From Tetramitus jugosus (Eukaryota; Heterolobosea; Eutetramitea; Acrasida; Vahlkampfiidae), in assembly GCA_937625935.1 (NCBI GenBank), contig OW569387.1, forward strand, positions 341,573 through 405,572: DNA of 64,000 nucleotides, given 5' to 3'. Shown in pieces: positions 21,548 through 30,952 of this stretch (the first letter of the stretch is position 1; the number at the start of each line of letters is the position of its first letter). Under the pieces are notes generated by a model. The model was not told where the DNA came from. It saw only the letters and a program-made list of their open reading frames with translations, and did no database searches. The translations under genes and the position numbers were made by a program.

Positions 21548-23849
21548 TTACTTGGTGAGTCTGAGGGAGAACAAGCAGCCTCTATCTGTTCCCATTACAA
21601 AATCAGTGTTATCCTTGCGGTTTGGATTGACAGTGATCGAGGATATTTGACCCAGGTTGGACAATGGATTGGTCAGGAATGCAAACTCTGGCACTGGCAT
21701 AAAGTTTTCAATCTTGAAACTGACAATGAGAGTCGGTTCAACAACGACCAATCTGTTTCCACAGCTCGAGAAGGAGGCAAGAAGAGCATTGGAAGAAATT
21801 TCCTGAGGTGGATATACCTTCTTGTTTTCCACAGAGTACAAATAGAGGGACTTCTTTCTCTTGATGTAGAAAATCTTCCCAGATGGATGGAATTTGACCA
21901 TTGGTGGTGGTGATGTAGGATCCTTGCCCACGGCTTCAAGAATGCTCACATTGCTCACGACCTCAATCTCACAGGCTGAAAGCTTTTTCCTGACATGGCA
22001 TGTCAATAATCCAACGGCACCAGATTCCGAAATGTGAGCAACGAGCAACATTTCACTGCTTGCTATTCCGTCAATGCATGTTATAGGGTCTACAGTGTTG
22101 GCTTTGTATAGGGGATATGGTTGGAAGTTTTCGTTGCTTACACGACCAACACCAATATTACCAGAGTCGAATCCGGCCACAACATAATTGTTGTCAGATG
22201 GACAGAAGATGACAGACTTTGGCTTTGCGTCTGGAGCATAGACATCCTTCAAAATGACCTTGACATCAATCTCCTTTGGATTCTTGTTGCGCACGGATTG
22301 ATTGCCAGTACGGGCCACTTTCACAAGTGTTCCCTCTTGATTGGATCCGTAGAGCATGAAATATGAATCAGTAGTTGTAATAGCAACATAAGGATGTGAG
22401 ATCGTGTCAGCAATGCGAATCACTTGCAAAACATTGGACGAGGTAGTGTCATAGCTGATTGGATTCCAGTAAACAAAGAACACTTCATCCTTTTCACGGA
22501 TACCAACCAGACAAGTTCCTTGGAATCCTGGGATCAACTGGGTAATCTTCCCATTTTGTTTGTCTGTAAATACAGGCAATGTGTTATAGAGACAGGCATC
22601 AGACAATGGCACGAGCGAAGCAGATGCAGACAGTGGAGGCACTATCTGTGGTGTTGCGTCAACAACAGGTGCAGGGGGCTGTGGAGGTGCTGTTACCTTT
22701 GGCGCAGCTGTGGTTGGAGGGACAGCAGTGACCTTCTTGGCAGCAACGGTAGCTGGAGGAGCAGTAGCGGGAGGTGGAGGAGAAGGACGAGTGACTGTTG
22801 CGGCTGTTGCAGGTTGACTGGTCTTTGGAGTCTCGGCTGTTGGTTGAGTCGTAGTAGGGACAGTGGTAGCGGTTGCGGTGGTAGAAGCAGCAGTCGCTGG
22901 TGGGATCGGGGTTGTAGATGTTTTTTGCGTCTTTTTTGGGTTTTGACTGATGGATAGGTCTTCCATTGAGGTTCCATCCGTTTCAGTGGTTTCTCTTGGT
23001 CTCTTCCTTGATACACTGTCATAAAAGAGACGCAAAATGTCGTCTGCGGCATTGGCCTGCTTTGGCTTCTCCTTTGGTTTCTCGACTACCTTTGCGAAGG
23101 GCTTACAAATTTCGTCAATGTTGAATGATGGACAATTAGTGAGCACTTTGTTATAATTTGGCAACTTTTCCTTCAAATCCTTAATCATCTCATCCACAAT
23201 CAATTCATAGTTCAACTCTGGAAGGTTCTTTGCTTCCGCATAGTTTGAGAAAAAGGTGGCAACAAAGCCTGTATCTTCCTTTACAAAGCACACATTGTTC
23301 GCAGCTGTCAATACATCTTCATCTCTATCATATTTTGTGAAAGTCAAAAAAATTAAACAATGATCATCATCATTGATGAAAAGAGAACATGTGGTGAGTC
23401 AAAAAAGAAGAACGTTGATACCAAAAGAATTGAGGTGTCCATACCTGTCCAGAGCAATAGCAAACAGAGAAATGTAGAAACGGTGATACAATTCTCTCGT
23501 TTCCTCACTCAATGGCAAAAAATGATTCAAATAAGCATTTGCTTCCTTAAACTTTCGTTCCTTCAACAAGTCAAACAAGTAGTTCTTGTCAAGAATGAAT
23601 TTCATGCTAAAGAAAAATGAAAGCTTTGTTAGCTCAAATATACAAAAAAATACCAAAACCAAGCACGGAATCATTGGTCGAGGTGAGTTTAATGACATAC
23701 GATCTCGCAGCTTCATCACATTCTGGTGTATTCTGACTTCTCAAGAAACTATAGATGAACTTTTTGGTCTCCTCGATGAATTTAGAGTCCTTGTGTTCAA
23801 CCATTACAAAAGAAGGGATATCACTTGGTGATGCAGTATGACCGTTCAT
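21548..23849 (-). CDS. LisH/CTLH-like and WD-like protein, TOPLESS-type layout
   Basis: About 695 residues from exons 23701-23849, 23445-23606 and 21548-23324 (GT-AG, phases 2 and 2). The N-terminal 180 residues are helical, with KFIEETKKFIYSFLRSQ, then LLKERKFKEANAYLNHFLPL and a DEDVLTAANNVCF segment. This resembles the LisH, CTLH and CRA-like helices at the start of TOPLESS/Groucho-type corepressors. A Pro/Thr/Ala-rich linker of about 130 residues follows, then a C-terminal half with beta strands spaced like WD repeats (SVIFCPSDNNYVVAGFDSG; MVKFHPSGKIFYIKR; LASFSSCGNRLVVV). A transcription corepressor or a scaffold with a beta-propeller is the reading. No repeat ends in a clean WD, so the propeller is degenerate. 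The family name is tentative. Confidence 0.5.
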
Positions 23850-24015
23850 TGTGTGATTGGGTTTTTCTTGTTTTTATGTGTTGGTTGTTGTGATCGCTCA
23901 AATTTTTGTGGTGGGACAAAAAATGTTTTGAAGGAAGGCGGGAAATGCGGGAAATTATCACACAGTTCGAGAAATTTCTCAACCTTTATTTGGTGTGATG
24001 CTACTCACAAAGACT

Positions 24016-24765
24016 TTAGTATGAGAAAATACCTCTCTTGATGACCAGAGATTTCGTGTGTTCCTTGATTTGAGTGTCAAGAATCTGATGAATCTGTTTG
24101 CATCCTTCCTCTGCAGCCTTTATCACTTCTTCAAATGAGTCCAACGACAGCTTGGAGTCCATTTGAACCAGTGAAATCTTGTTTTGTTTTGGAAGGAGAG
24201 CAATAGGCAAGTCTGGACCACCTGCACTATCTTCCACATAGTTTAGATCGGTCAATGGCACACCGTCAATTAATCCAGCGGCACACGAAACAACAAAATC
24301 CTTCATCGGTATACCAGCATCAATCAGAGCCAATGATGCGGCATTGATACATGCACATCTTGTGCCTCCATCTGCCTGCAACACTTGCATGAATATATCA
24401 ATTTGTGTTCTAGGGAACAAATGCGTCATAATCACACTCTCAAACGTCTGTCTAATGACAAGTGAAATCTCTGTTGATCTTCTGTCACGCTTATACTTTT
24501 TTCTACGTTCTCCACCAGTGCTGAATGTGGCCATACTGTACTCGCAGTTAATGATTGCTCTGTCGTGCTTTGCTTGCTTCTTTCTTGACACTTGTCTTGG
24601 GCCGTACACTGCAGCGAGCACCTTTGTGTTACCTTGCTCATAATATGCGGATCCATCTGCTCTACTGAATAGATTTAAACGGAATTGAATTTTTCTCACT
24701 TCATGAGGTCTTCTACCATCGACTCTCAACCCTTCTGGGGTCACATATTCAATCTTGTGGCTCAT
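24016..24765 (-). CDS. RRP41: Exosome subunit RRP41 (EXOSC4), RNase PH fold
   Basis: A 249-residue RNase PH-like ring subunit of the RNA exosome. Characteristic stretches are EGLRVDGRR at the start, ADGSAYYEQGNTKVLAAVYGP, NCEYSMATFS, then VLQADGGTRCACINAASLAL and DAGIPMKDF. These match human EXOSC4 closely. In the eukaryotic exosome this subunit is catalytically inactive and pairs with RRP45 to hold the substrate channel. I chose the ATG at 24765 because it begins beside the conserved EYVTPEGLRVDGRR block; another ATG at 24819 in frame would add 18 Lys/Arg-rich residues. An A-rich leader precedes the chosen start. SKI2, encoded at 38988, feeds RNA to the same cytoplasmic exosome. Confidence 0.93.
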   Translation of the reverse strand: MSHKIEYVTPEGLRVDGRRPHEVRKIQFRLNLFSRADGSAYYEQGNTKVLAAVYGPRQVSRKKQAKHDRAIINCEYSMATFSTGGERRKKYKRDRRSTEISLVIRQTFESVIMTHLFPRTQIDIFMQVLQADGGTRCACINAASLALIDAGIPMKDFVVSCAAGLIDGVPLTDLNYVEDSAGGPDLPIALLPKQNKISLVQMDSKLSLDSFEEVIKAAEEGCKQIHQILDTQIKEHTKSLVIKRGIFSY

Positions 24766-25079
24766 TGTTTTTTTTGGTCGACTTTTTGTTCTTCTTGTTG
24801 TTTTTTTTTCTCTTTCCATTCAATGAAATGCTTGAACCAGTAATTGGTGGAGAAATAATCGAGAGCGGAGTTAGTCGCAGTTGTGAAATGGACAAGACGC
24901 CAACTTTGTAACGTATGAATTGGAAGTGCGTCTTGTCCATTTCACAGAAGCGAACGAAAAAACAATTGCAACACAAAACAAAAAACCGCGAGTGTGACTT
25001 TTCGACATCGAACAAAGACGATCGGTCGTACTTGAGTGTGAATATATATTTTTTTTTGAGAAAAACAACAACAACAACA
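24766..25079. promoter_or_regulatory. Divergent promoter region with a 19-bp perfect inverted repeat
   Basis: The region lies between RRP41 on the minus strand and a membrane-protein gene on the plus strand. Bases 24882-24900 and 24928-24946 are exact reverse complements with a 27-base spacer. The rest is A/T-rich. The placement suggests a two-sided regulatory element, but a remnant of a mobile element would look the same. Confidence 0.4.
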
Positions 25080-26147
25080 ATGAACGGAATAAGTAGTAGT
25101 GGTAGTTCAATACCCTCTCTATTTGTCATGGTGCTATGCTCATTGCTCATGATTGCTCTAATGACCACTCGTGCCACCAATCTCGACAACAATAACATGT
25201 GGATGCTAGATGATCAATTATTCTCCGATTCCAATGCTCAATACCTCGATTATCATGTCTCTGTTGAACTATTGGAGAAGAAGAGTGAATTTTGTACTAA
25301 TTTTGTGTTCCCTGGCAAATCATTGTGCAATCTCGTTGTGACTCAAACCGTGAAACTCAACATGCATGAACAATTGAAAAATGTGACAAAGGGCAGAGCT
25401 TATTTTGTAACTCCTTCCTTCCCAATACCTCATCAAGCACAGAGCGCAGAAATGATTCAAGTTCTTCATTTGAATGTGACTGATCGTTTGTACAATGAGA
25501 GTTGTCCAGTGTTGAGTGAAGTGACGCGCACAGAGTCTAATGGAATCAAGACTCGTGCTTGGAAGATTTCATTCTATGAGAAGCAGTATCCTGATCCACA
25601 AGTGTTCCAAATCAAGTTTAAGATTGTGGATGTTGTGAAGCCATTGAAGAAGGACAAGCAAAATACGTAGGTGTCAATCGAACATTTGTCTTTTTTTTTA
25701 TTGTTGGTTTAATCATGGTCATGTGAACTAACTTTGTGTTTGAACAGTTTCTCTCTTCAAATGATTACAGAGTCAGTGTTGAATGCAACTGGTCGCAATG
25801 GCTATTTTGCATCCGTGTTTGTTCCGTACAAGGATGTCGATGCGAAAATGACTGGATTTAACTATGAGCCTGCTCCTACTGCTGTCTACATGCACAATGG
25901 TACTCATACATTGACTTATGACAACACTGGAGACAAGATTGCACAAAATTTGACTGTTTCCATGACATTCCCTAACCATTATTATCCACAGTGCCAAGTG
26001 ATCAGATGGCCTTCCATTACCATGTGGGCTGTCGTTGGTGGATTGACTGTTGTCCTGTTGCTGTACGTGATTGTTCACTTGGTTGTTGAACAAATTCTAA
26101 GAGCAAGACGAAACAAGGAAGCTGCTGAATATGGCAGACTAGATTAA
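25080..26147 (+). CDS. Type I membrane glycoprotein, unrecognised
   Basis: About 328 residues from exons 25080-25666 and 25748-26147, with a GTAGGT...CAG intron whose phase fits. A hydrophobic stretch after a short Ser/Gly start (SLFVMVLCSLLMIALM) is a signal peptide or anchor. The lumenal part has several N-x-S/T sites and cysteines spaced over an Ig-like or beta-sandwich pattern. Near the C-terminus a membrane helix (MWAVVGGLTVVLLLYVIVHLVV) leads into a short basic tail with RARRNKE and ends YGRLD. The layout suits a surface or secretory-pathway protein. No family is recognised. It shares a divergent promoter region with RRP41. Confidence 0.7.
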
Positions 26148-26272
26148 GATCACATAGATAAATAATATTCTTACAAGTTGTATTATTTGCCATTTGTTGT
26201 GTTGACAACAGACAGATTCATTCACTTCACCAGTTTTCACACACAAAACAACAAAAAAACAAAAACTACAAA

Positions 26273-27592
26273 ATGCTTCGTGCCTTGATCGATTGGATAT
26301 TATCAATTTTGTTACTGATGAAATCATTGTTGTCATTGGTTGTTTCCTATGTGAGAGATCACAGAAATGTGAATACTCTGTGGAGAGGTTTCACTGCTCT
26401 GTCCACTCCTCAACTCGTCGAAGAGATGATATCATTGGATAATGATCGATCCAAAAATCATAAAATTGTCGCAACGAACAACAAGAATCCCAAAGTTTTT
26501 GTGACAGAGTTGAACATTGATGATAAAACAGCTGTTTCTTCTCTTCTTGTGGAGAGCTTGCAGATTATAAAGAGTAACAATGATAACAAGAGCTTATTCA
26601 CCAATGTGAATCGTGAAGTGAAGCATTTGTTTGTCATGATGACGGGCAATCCTGGCATTTGTCAGATTTATGAACCGTTTTGTACGACTTTACACTCGAA
26701 ATTAATGACATCGATGCAAATAAGTGATGAGAAAAGTGATGAGATTGCTGTTGTGGCAGTAGGATTCACTGCACACTCAATTTCAAATCATGTCAACCAG
26801 TTCTATTCATTGTCCTCCGAAAATACCAAGAGTACATTTACGATTGATGAACAAATTGAACACAAGCGATTGCTCATTATGGATTTGATTCAAAAGTATC
26901 CAAACGCCAAGATTCATCTCATGGGTCACTCTGTCGGTTCTTATGTCATTACGAACTTAATTCAACAAATGCCGAGTCCAGATTTTATTGAAAAGCATTT
27001 TGGTTTGTTCTTCCTATTGTACCCAACGATCCAGAACATGATCCATACTCCCAACGCTCAGACATACAAGTATTTTGTGACCCCTGTTATGAGACAAATT
27101 GTGTCACTCGGTGTTTCATTCCTGTTTGGATACTCTCCTCGCTTCTTGCGTGAAAAGTTTCTGCACATGTATGCCAATAAGCCAGAGAACAAGGGAAGTA
27201 GGATTCTAGCGGATTCGTTGCACTTGTTTATGCAATATCCATTGTTGGTCAATGTGTTGACTTTGGCCAATAGTGAATTTGAACAGATTCAAGACATTGA
27301 TAACGTTATGTCTGATCATTTACCTAATACCCATATGCTGTATAGGAAATGCAGATGGATGACATGTGATGGCGATGGTTGGTGTCCACAGGAGCACATT
27401 CGACTTATTGAACAAAAGTTGACTCACCACAACGAGACACAGGATCAGATATTGTGGACAACCAACAAACAGAAATCGCTCGTGTTCCACCATTGCCCAG
27501 AAGGTCATCATGCTTTTTGCTTGCACGAAAGAGATGTGCAGGGAACAGCAGATTTTATTGCTGAGAACATGAGCTCTGGCGAGAAACATTAA
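26273..27592 (+). CDS. Lipid droplet-associated hydrolase (LDAH/UPF0554 type)
   Basis: A 439-residue alpha/beta hydrolase. It begins with a hydrophobic N-terminus, then MTGNPGICQIYEPF. This is the strand and loop (GNPG...YxxF) that marks the LDAH family. The nucleophile elbow is HLMGHSVGSY with Ser near residue 219, and LLYPTIQNM follows, again as in LDAH. Aspartate and histidine candidates occur later (a GDGWCPQEH region and HCPEGHHAFC near the end). The family lies on lipid droplets and has a debated cholesterol-ester or triacylglycerol hydrolase role. An insert of about 60 residues precedes the first strand. Confidence in the family is good; the substrate is unknown. Confidence 0.78.
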   Translation: MLRALIDWILSILLLMKSLLSLVVSYVRDHRNVNTLWRGFTALSTPQLVEEMISLDNDRSKNHKIVATNNKNPKVFVTELNIDDKTAVSSLLVESLQIIKSNNDNKSLFTNVNREVKHLFVMMTGNPGICQIYEPFCTTLHSKLMTSMQISDEKSDEIAVVAVGFTAHSISNHVNQFYSLSSENTKSTFTIDEQIEHKRLLIMDLIQKYPNAKIHLMGHSVGSYVITNLIQQMPSPDFIEKHFGLFFLLYPTIQNMIHTPNAQTYKYFVTPVMRQIVSLGVSFLFGYSPRFLREKFLHMYANKPENKGSRILADSLHLFMQYPLLVNVLTLANSEFEQIQDIDNVMSDHLPNTHMLYRKCRWMTCDGDGWCPQEHIRLIEQKLTHHNETQDQILWTTNKQKSLVFHHCPEGHHAFCLHERDVQGTADFIAENMSSGEKH

Positions 27593-27731
27593 CAAACCCT
27601 TATAAATCTTTCTCACCCCGTACTCAGTTGTATTGGTGCTTTTCGCGCTCAAAACAGCCGACCGTTACACAAAATGTGAAAGTTCCACTAAAACCTGGCT
27701 CGAGAAAAACAAGTGCAACAACGATTCAAAC

Positions 27732-29324
27732 ATGCAAGACAGTGATGACGAGAGCGTGCCTGAAACTAGTGCAGCAACCACCATTGAAAAGGAACCAACA
27801 GATAACAAGCAATACAAGTTCACCCAAGTCGCTCAACTGAACAGTCAACTGTTGACTTGGTACGATGCAAATCATCGTATTTTACCATGGAGAACAAATC
27901 CAAAGACATCTCACGTGCACGGCAAGGGCAAGAATGGCAAAGTGTCAAGCAGGGATGATGAACCGAAGAGTGAGAACTCCTCAGTAGAAACAATCAAAGC
28001 CGAGGATCTCAATCAGAGGGCCTATCAAGTCTGGATCAGTGAAATTATGTCTCAGCAGACGCGTATTGCTACGGTTCTGTCGTACTATAAGAATTGGATG
28101 AAACAATTTCCGACTGTAGATGATTTGGCTCGCGCTAGCGTGGATGATGTGCATGCTGTGTGGTCCGGATTGGGTTATTATAGACGTGCAGACAATATCC
28201 ACAAGGCTGCAAAGAAAGTTGTCACTGATATGAAGGGTAAGTTTCCAACCAACGCAAAAGACTTGTTAGAGCTGCCAGGAGTAGGTAGATACACTGCAGG
28301 CGCCATTGCGAGTATCGTTTTCAGGGAGCGAGCACCAATTGTTGATGGAAATGTGCTTCGTTTGTTCTCTAGACTGCAGATGATACCATTTGATATTTCA
28401 AAGCAAAAGAATTGCAACGATTATTTCTGGCCGTTGGCACAGCAATTGGTATCAGATGTGTCGGTGCCTAATGATCGAATTGGTGACTTGAACCAGAGTT
28501 TGATGGAAATGGGAGCAACTGTGTGTACACCAAAGAATCCAAGTTGTTCAGAGTGTTGTATTCGCGATTTGTGCGAGGCCAATGAGAGTGTTCAGAATGG
28601 TGAGTCAGTAAGTGTCGAGATATGGCCAGTGAAAGCGAAAAAGAAGCAAAAGGCAATCAAGTTTGTTGCTGTTTGTATATTGTTTAAGAACCCAGATGAG
28701 ACTGTTGAAGATTCTCCCAAAGAACAACAATACTACATTATGAAAAATCCATCGAGTGGTCTTCTGGCCAATTTATATCAATTCCCTTCGATAACAATCG
28801 AAGAAGATACCGCAGATGGTGTTATTGAAAAGTCATTGCAAAAGTACATTATGAAAAACACTGATCTAGATCTGTCAGTCTTTAATGCTTCATTTGAATA
28901 TTGTGGCCAGGTACAGCACATATTCACGCATATTGATATGCAACTTAAAGTATACGCTGCTTGCTTGGAGAATTCGGTCGAAACCAAGACAAGCAAAGCA
29001 AAAGAAATTGAATCTGCGTTCGTGACACTCTCTGGATTCGATGATTATGGCATTCCAACGTTGGTCCGAAAGGTTTTCCAACGCTTCATAGACAAGGACA
29101 ATGATGTGAAGAGTACCAAATCTGTGAAAAAGTGTAGTACCCCGAAGAAGAAACCAACCTTGAAACCAAGCACAACCAAGAGACGGAGGTCAGTAGCGAA
29201 ACAAGAAGATAGCGATTCAGAACAACCAGACGAGGATGAGGATGAGGAGAAGGTCGATGTTCAAAAGAGGCCTCGAACACGATCACAGACTAAGCTGACT
29301 CAATTTTTTATCAAGCCAGAGTGA
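27732..29324 (+). CDS. MUTYH: Adenine DNA glycosylase MutY homologue (MUTYH)
   Basis: Base-excision repair enzyme that removes adenine mispaired with 8-oxoguanine, about 530 residues. It has WISEIMSQQT with the catalytic Glu, the helix-hairpin-helix LPGVGRYTAGAIAS, VDGNVLR with the catalytic Asp, and the 4Fe-4S ligands C-x6-C-x2-C-x5-C (in CTPKNPSC and the next 9 residues). A NUDIX-like MutT domain follows (QYYIMKNPSSGLLANLYQFP). The tail is acidic and Lys-rich and ends with QTKLTQFF, a PCNA-interacting PIP box right at the C-terminus. The first in-frame ATG is 27732; the upstream frame opens with TTG. It is transcribed in the same direction as the hydrolase gene, 140 bases downstream. Confidence 0.93.
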   Translation: MQDSDDESVPETSAATTIEKEPTDNKQYKFTQVAQLNSQLLTWYDANHRILPWRTNPKTSHVHGKGKNGKVSSRDDEPKSENSSVETIKAEDLNQRAYQVWISEIMSQQTRIATVLSYYKNWMKQFPTVDDLARASVDDVHAVWSGLGYYRRADNIHKAAKKVVTDMKGKFPTNAKDLLELPGVGRYTAGAIASIVFRERAPIVDGNVLRLFSRLQMIPFDISKQKNCNDYFWPLAQQLVSDVSVPNDRIGDLNQSLMEMGATVCTPKNPSCSECCIRDLCEANESVQNGESVSVEIWPVKAKKKQKAIKFVAVCILFKNPDETVEDSPKEQQYYIMKNPSSGLLANLYQFPSITIEEDTADGVIEKSLQKYIMKNTDLDLSVFNASFEYCGQVQHIFTHIDMQLKVYAACLENSVETKTSKAKEIESAFVTLSGFDDYGIPTLVRKVFQRFIDKDNDVKSTKSVKKCSTPKKKPTLKPSTTKRRRSVAKQEDSDSEQPDEDEDEEKVDVQKRPRTRSQTKLTQFFIKPE

Positions 29325-29506
29325 ATTTAATCTTGGGATATTATTTATTTATTAAGGTGGTGCATCTGCCATCTGCCACCAGTTCAAAGAGCGCACCGAA
29401 GTCGAATGATCTCCGTTCATCTTGGTGACCTGTGAGTTAATTACCTCTGGATCCATCGTTCTGCTGAAGGATGACTTAGTGTCTCCAAGAGTTTTGGTAC
29501 AAAAGA

Positions 29507-30063
29507 TCAAATGTCTTCCCAACAAACTGAACATTTTCTCAATATCATTGCGCATTCGTCACAGTGCCACATGTGCCTCAAGTATGTCCTTTTAGGCGTG
29601 AGGCAATGAGGACATTCAATATCATGAGGTGCCGTAAAGTATGCAGTTGTTTGCTTTTGGTGCTTTTTGCAGCAGTAATCTTTTACGGTGTGCTTTGGAA
29701 TCTCTGAAAGATCTGTGATACACATTCATGAGTTAAACTTCCACTTAGAAACCTCAAAAGAAAACGGTCATAGCATTTCGAATACATCAACGTACTGAGT
29801 GGCAAGATAAAGACACCGGCGGAAATATCTGCCTTCATTCCTCTGGGAGATCCTCTTGTAGGTGATCGAACCTGAGTCGTTGAGTTTCCACATTGGGAAC
29901 ACTTCTCCTTGAACAGAGCACAACTCTTGCAGTAAGTGTACTGTTTCAAGTTGGTCTTTTTCTTCGTTTTGCACAGTTTACACACAACTTCGTAACTCTC
30001 TGCAACAGTTTCTGGCTCTTGATGCACACGGCAAAAGTGAGACATAAAGATCTGGTGAGCCAT
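29507..30063 (-). CDS. Small zinc-ribbon protein with repeated CxxC pairs, two exons
   Basis: About 157 residues from exons 29796-30063 and 29507-29712, joined by a GTACGT...CACAG intron in matching phase. Four or five CxxC or CxHC pairs are spread along it (VCKLC, CKSC, CSQC, CCKKH, CPHC, CDEC, CSVC), so it should bind two or more zinc ions. The centre (YCKSCALFKEKCSQCG) resembles the C-terminal zinc ribbon of the postsynaptic/spliceosomal protein CRIPT (YCQGCAYKKGICAMCG), and the second exon repeats a similar layout. No other domain is seen. Function is unknown; a structural zinc adaptor is likely. The intron was placed by eye. Confidence 0.5.
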
Positions 30064-30178
30064 CTATTGCGACTCTCTCAAATTCTGTAGTCTCCAACCG
30101 AAGAACGACCGAAATTTACCGTCCCGATTCAACGAAAAATTTTCCTTGTGAGATGCACTTGAATTTTTATTACTTTTA

Positions 30179-30538
30179 TTACTTGGTTTCTTCACTATCA
30201 TTGTTAGCACTATTCTTATTGTACTTATCTACAATCGTCTGATAGCTCGCTCCCAAATACAGTTTGAGCATAGTCGGTGTCGCCGATCTCACTTCAACCA
30301 ACACTGTTTCCTTGTTGAGTCGCTTGTGAGCTTCAAATCGATGACATCCACCAAAACTGAACATGAGACCCGTATCTATATCCTGAAGCACTTGAATAGG
30401 AACTTGTAAACCTTCTCGATCAATCGACACCATCAAACACTCTACCTTGTCATGATCCAACACGGGTGCAATGGGCCGAATGACTTGACTCATTGGAACA
30501 GTTTTGACATTGACTAATAATGGTTCTTGTTCAATCAT
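30179..30538 (-). CDS. SRXN1: Sulfiredoxin
   Basis: A 119-residue protein that reduces over-oxidised peroxiredoxin cysteine sulfinic acid using ATP. The ParB/sulfiredoxin fold is clear: PMSQVIRPI at the start, then FGGCHRFEAHKRL with the single catalytic Cys near residue 64 (F-G/S-G-C-H-R is the family signature), and ATPTMLKLYLG near the C-terminus. The length matches the yeast and human enzymes. A short Asn/Ser-rich tail follows. It is divergent from the secreted protein gene at 30953. Confidence 0.92.
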   Translation of the reverse strand: MIEQEPLLVNVKTVPMSQVIRPIAPVLDHDKVECLMVSIDREGLQVPIQVLQDIDTGLMFSFGGCHRFEAHKRLNKETVLVEVRSATPTMLKLYLGASYQTIVDKYNKNSANNDSEETK

Positions 30539-30952
30539 TATGATTGTTGTTCACTTGTTGTTGGTGGTTGCTTTGTTGTTTTTGTTGAGTTCGGTCTTGA
30601 GAAATGGGATCAATTGACTTGAGCTCAATCATGAAGGAATTCTCCTTGGAAAATATGATTTGGGTATTTGGTCCTCAGTTTGTTGAGCAATAACAAACAT
30701 TATCCGCAGTTGGCAAAGGCTGCATTTTGTGTGCAATGACTGACACCATTGTACTTTTCCTTGAGCCAACAAACTTTGGAGCTCTTGTGAATCCTTGTGC
30801 GAGATCGCCCTGGACGGAATCATCATTGTATTACAAAAAATAGAATTGGATGTTTTATTTGGTTGAAAAGGAATTCCACCTTCTGATGGGTAGTTATCCC
30901 CTTCAAACTCTTCCAGCAAAACCAAACTCAAAACAAGTTGATTGTATACAAT
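30539..30952. other. Gap between two divergent genes
   Basis: The stretch contains the doubtful minus-strand frame at 30629-30826 described separately, and otherwise A/T-rich flanks. No RNA gene or repeat was recognised. Confidence 0.5.
30629..30826 (-). CDS. Possible 65-residue protein, doubtful
   Basis: A minus-strand frame starting with a double ATG. The sequence has a hydrophilic start and a cluster of cysteines (QSLHTKCSLCQLR). The frame stays open upstream to 30931 with only a TTG. It could be a small gene, a mis-spliced exon or chance. Confidence 0.25.
   Translation of the reverse strand: MMIPSRAISHKDSQELQSLLAQGKVQWCQSLHTKCSLCQLRIMFVIAQQTEDQIPKSYFPRRIPS

Noticed and set aside
22693-23052. 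119-codon minus-strand frame of Leu/Gln/Pro
   Set aside because: An out-of-frame reading of the Pro/Thr/Ala linker of the LisH/WD-like gene.
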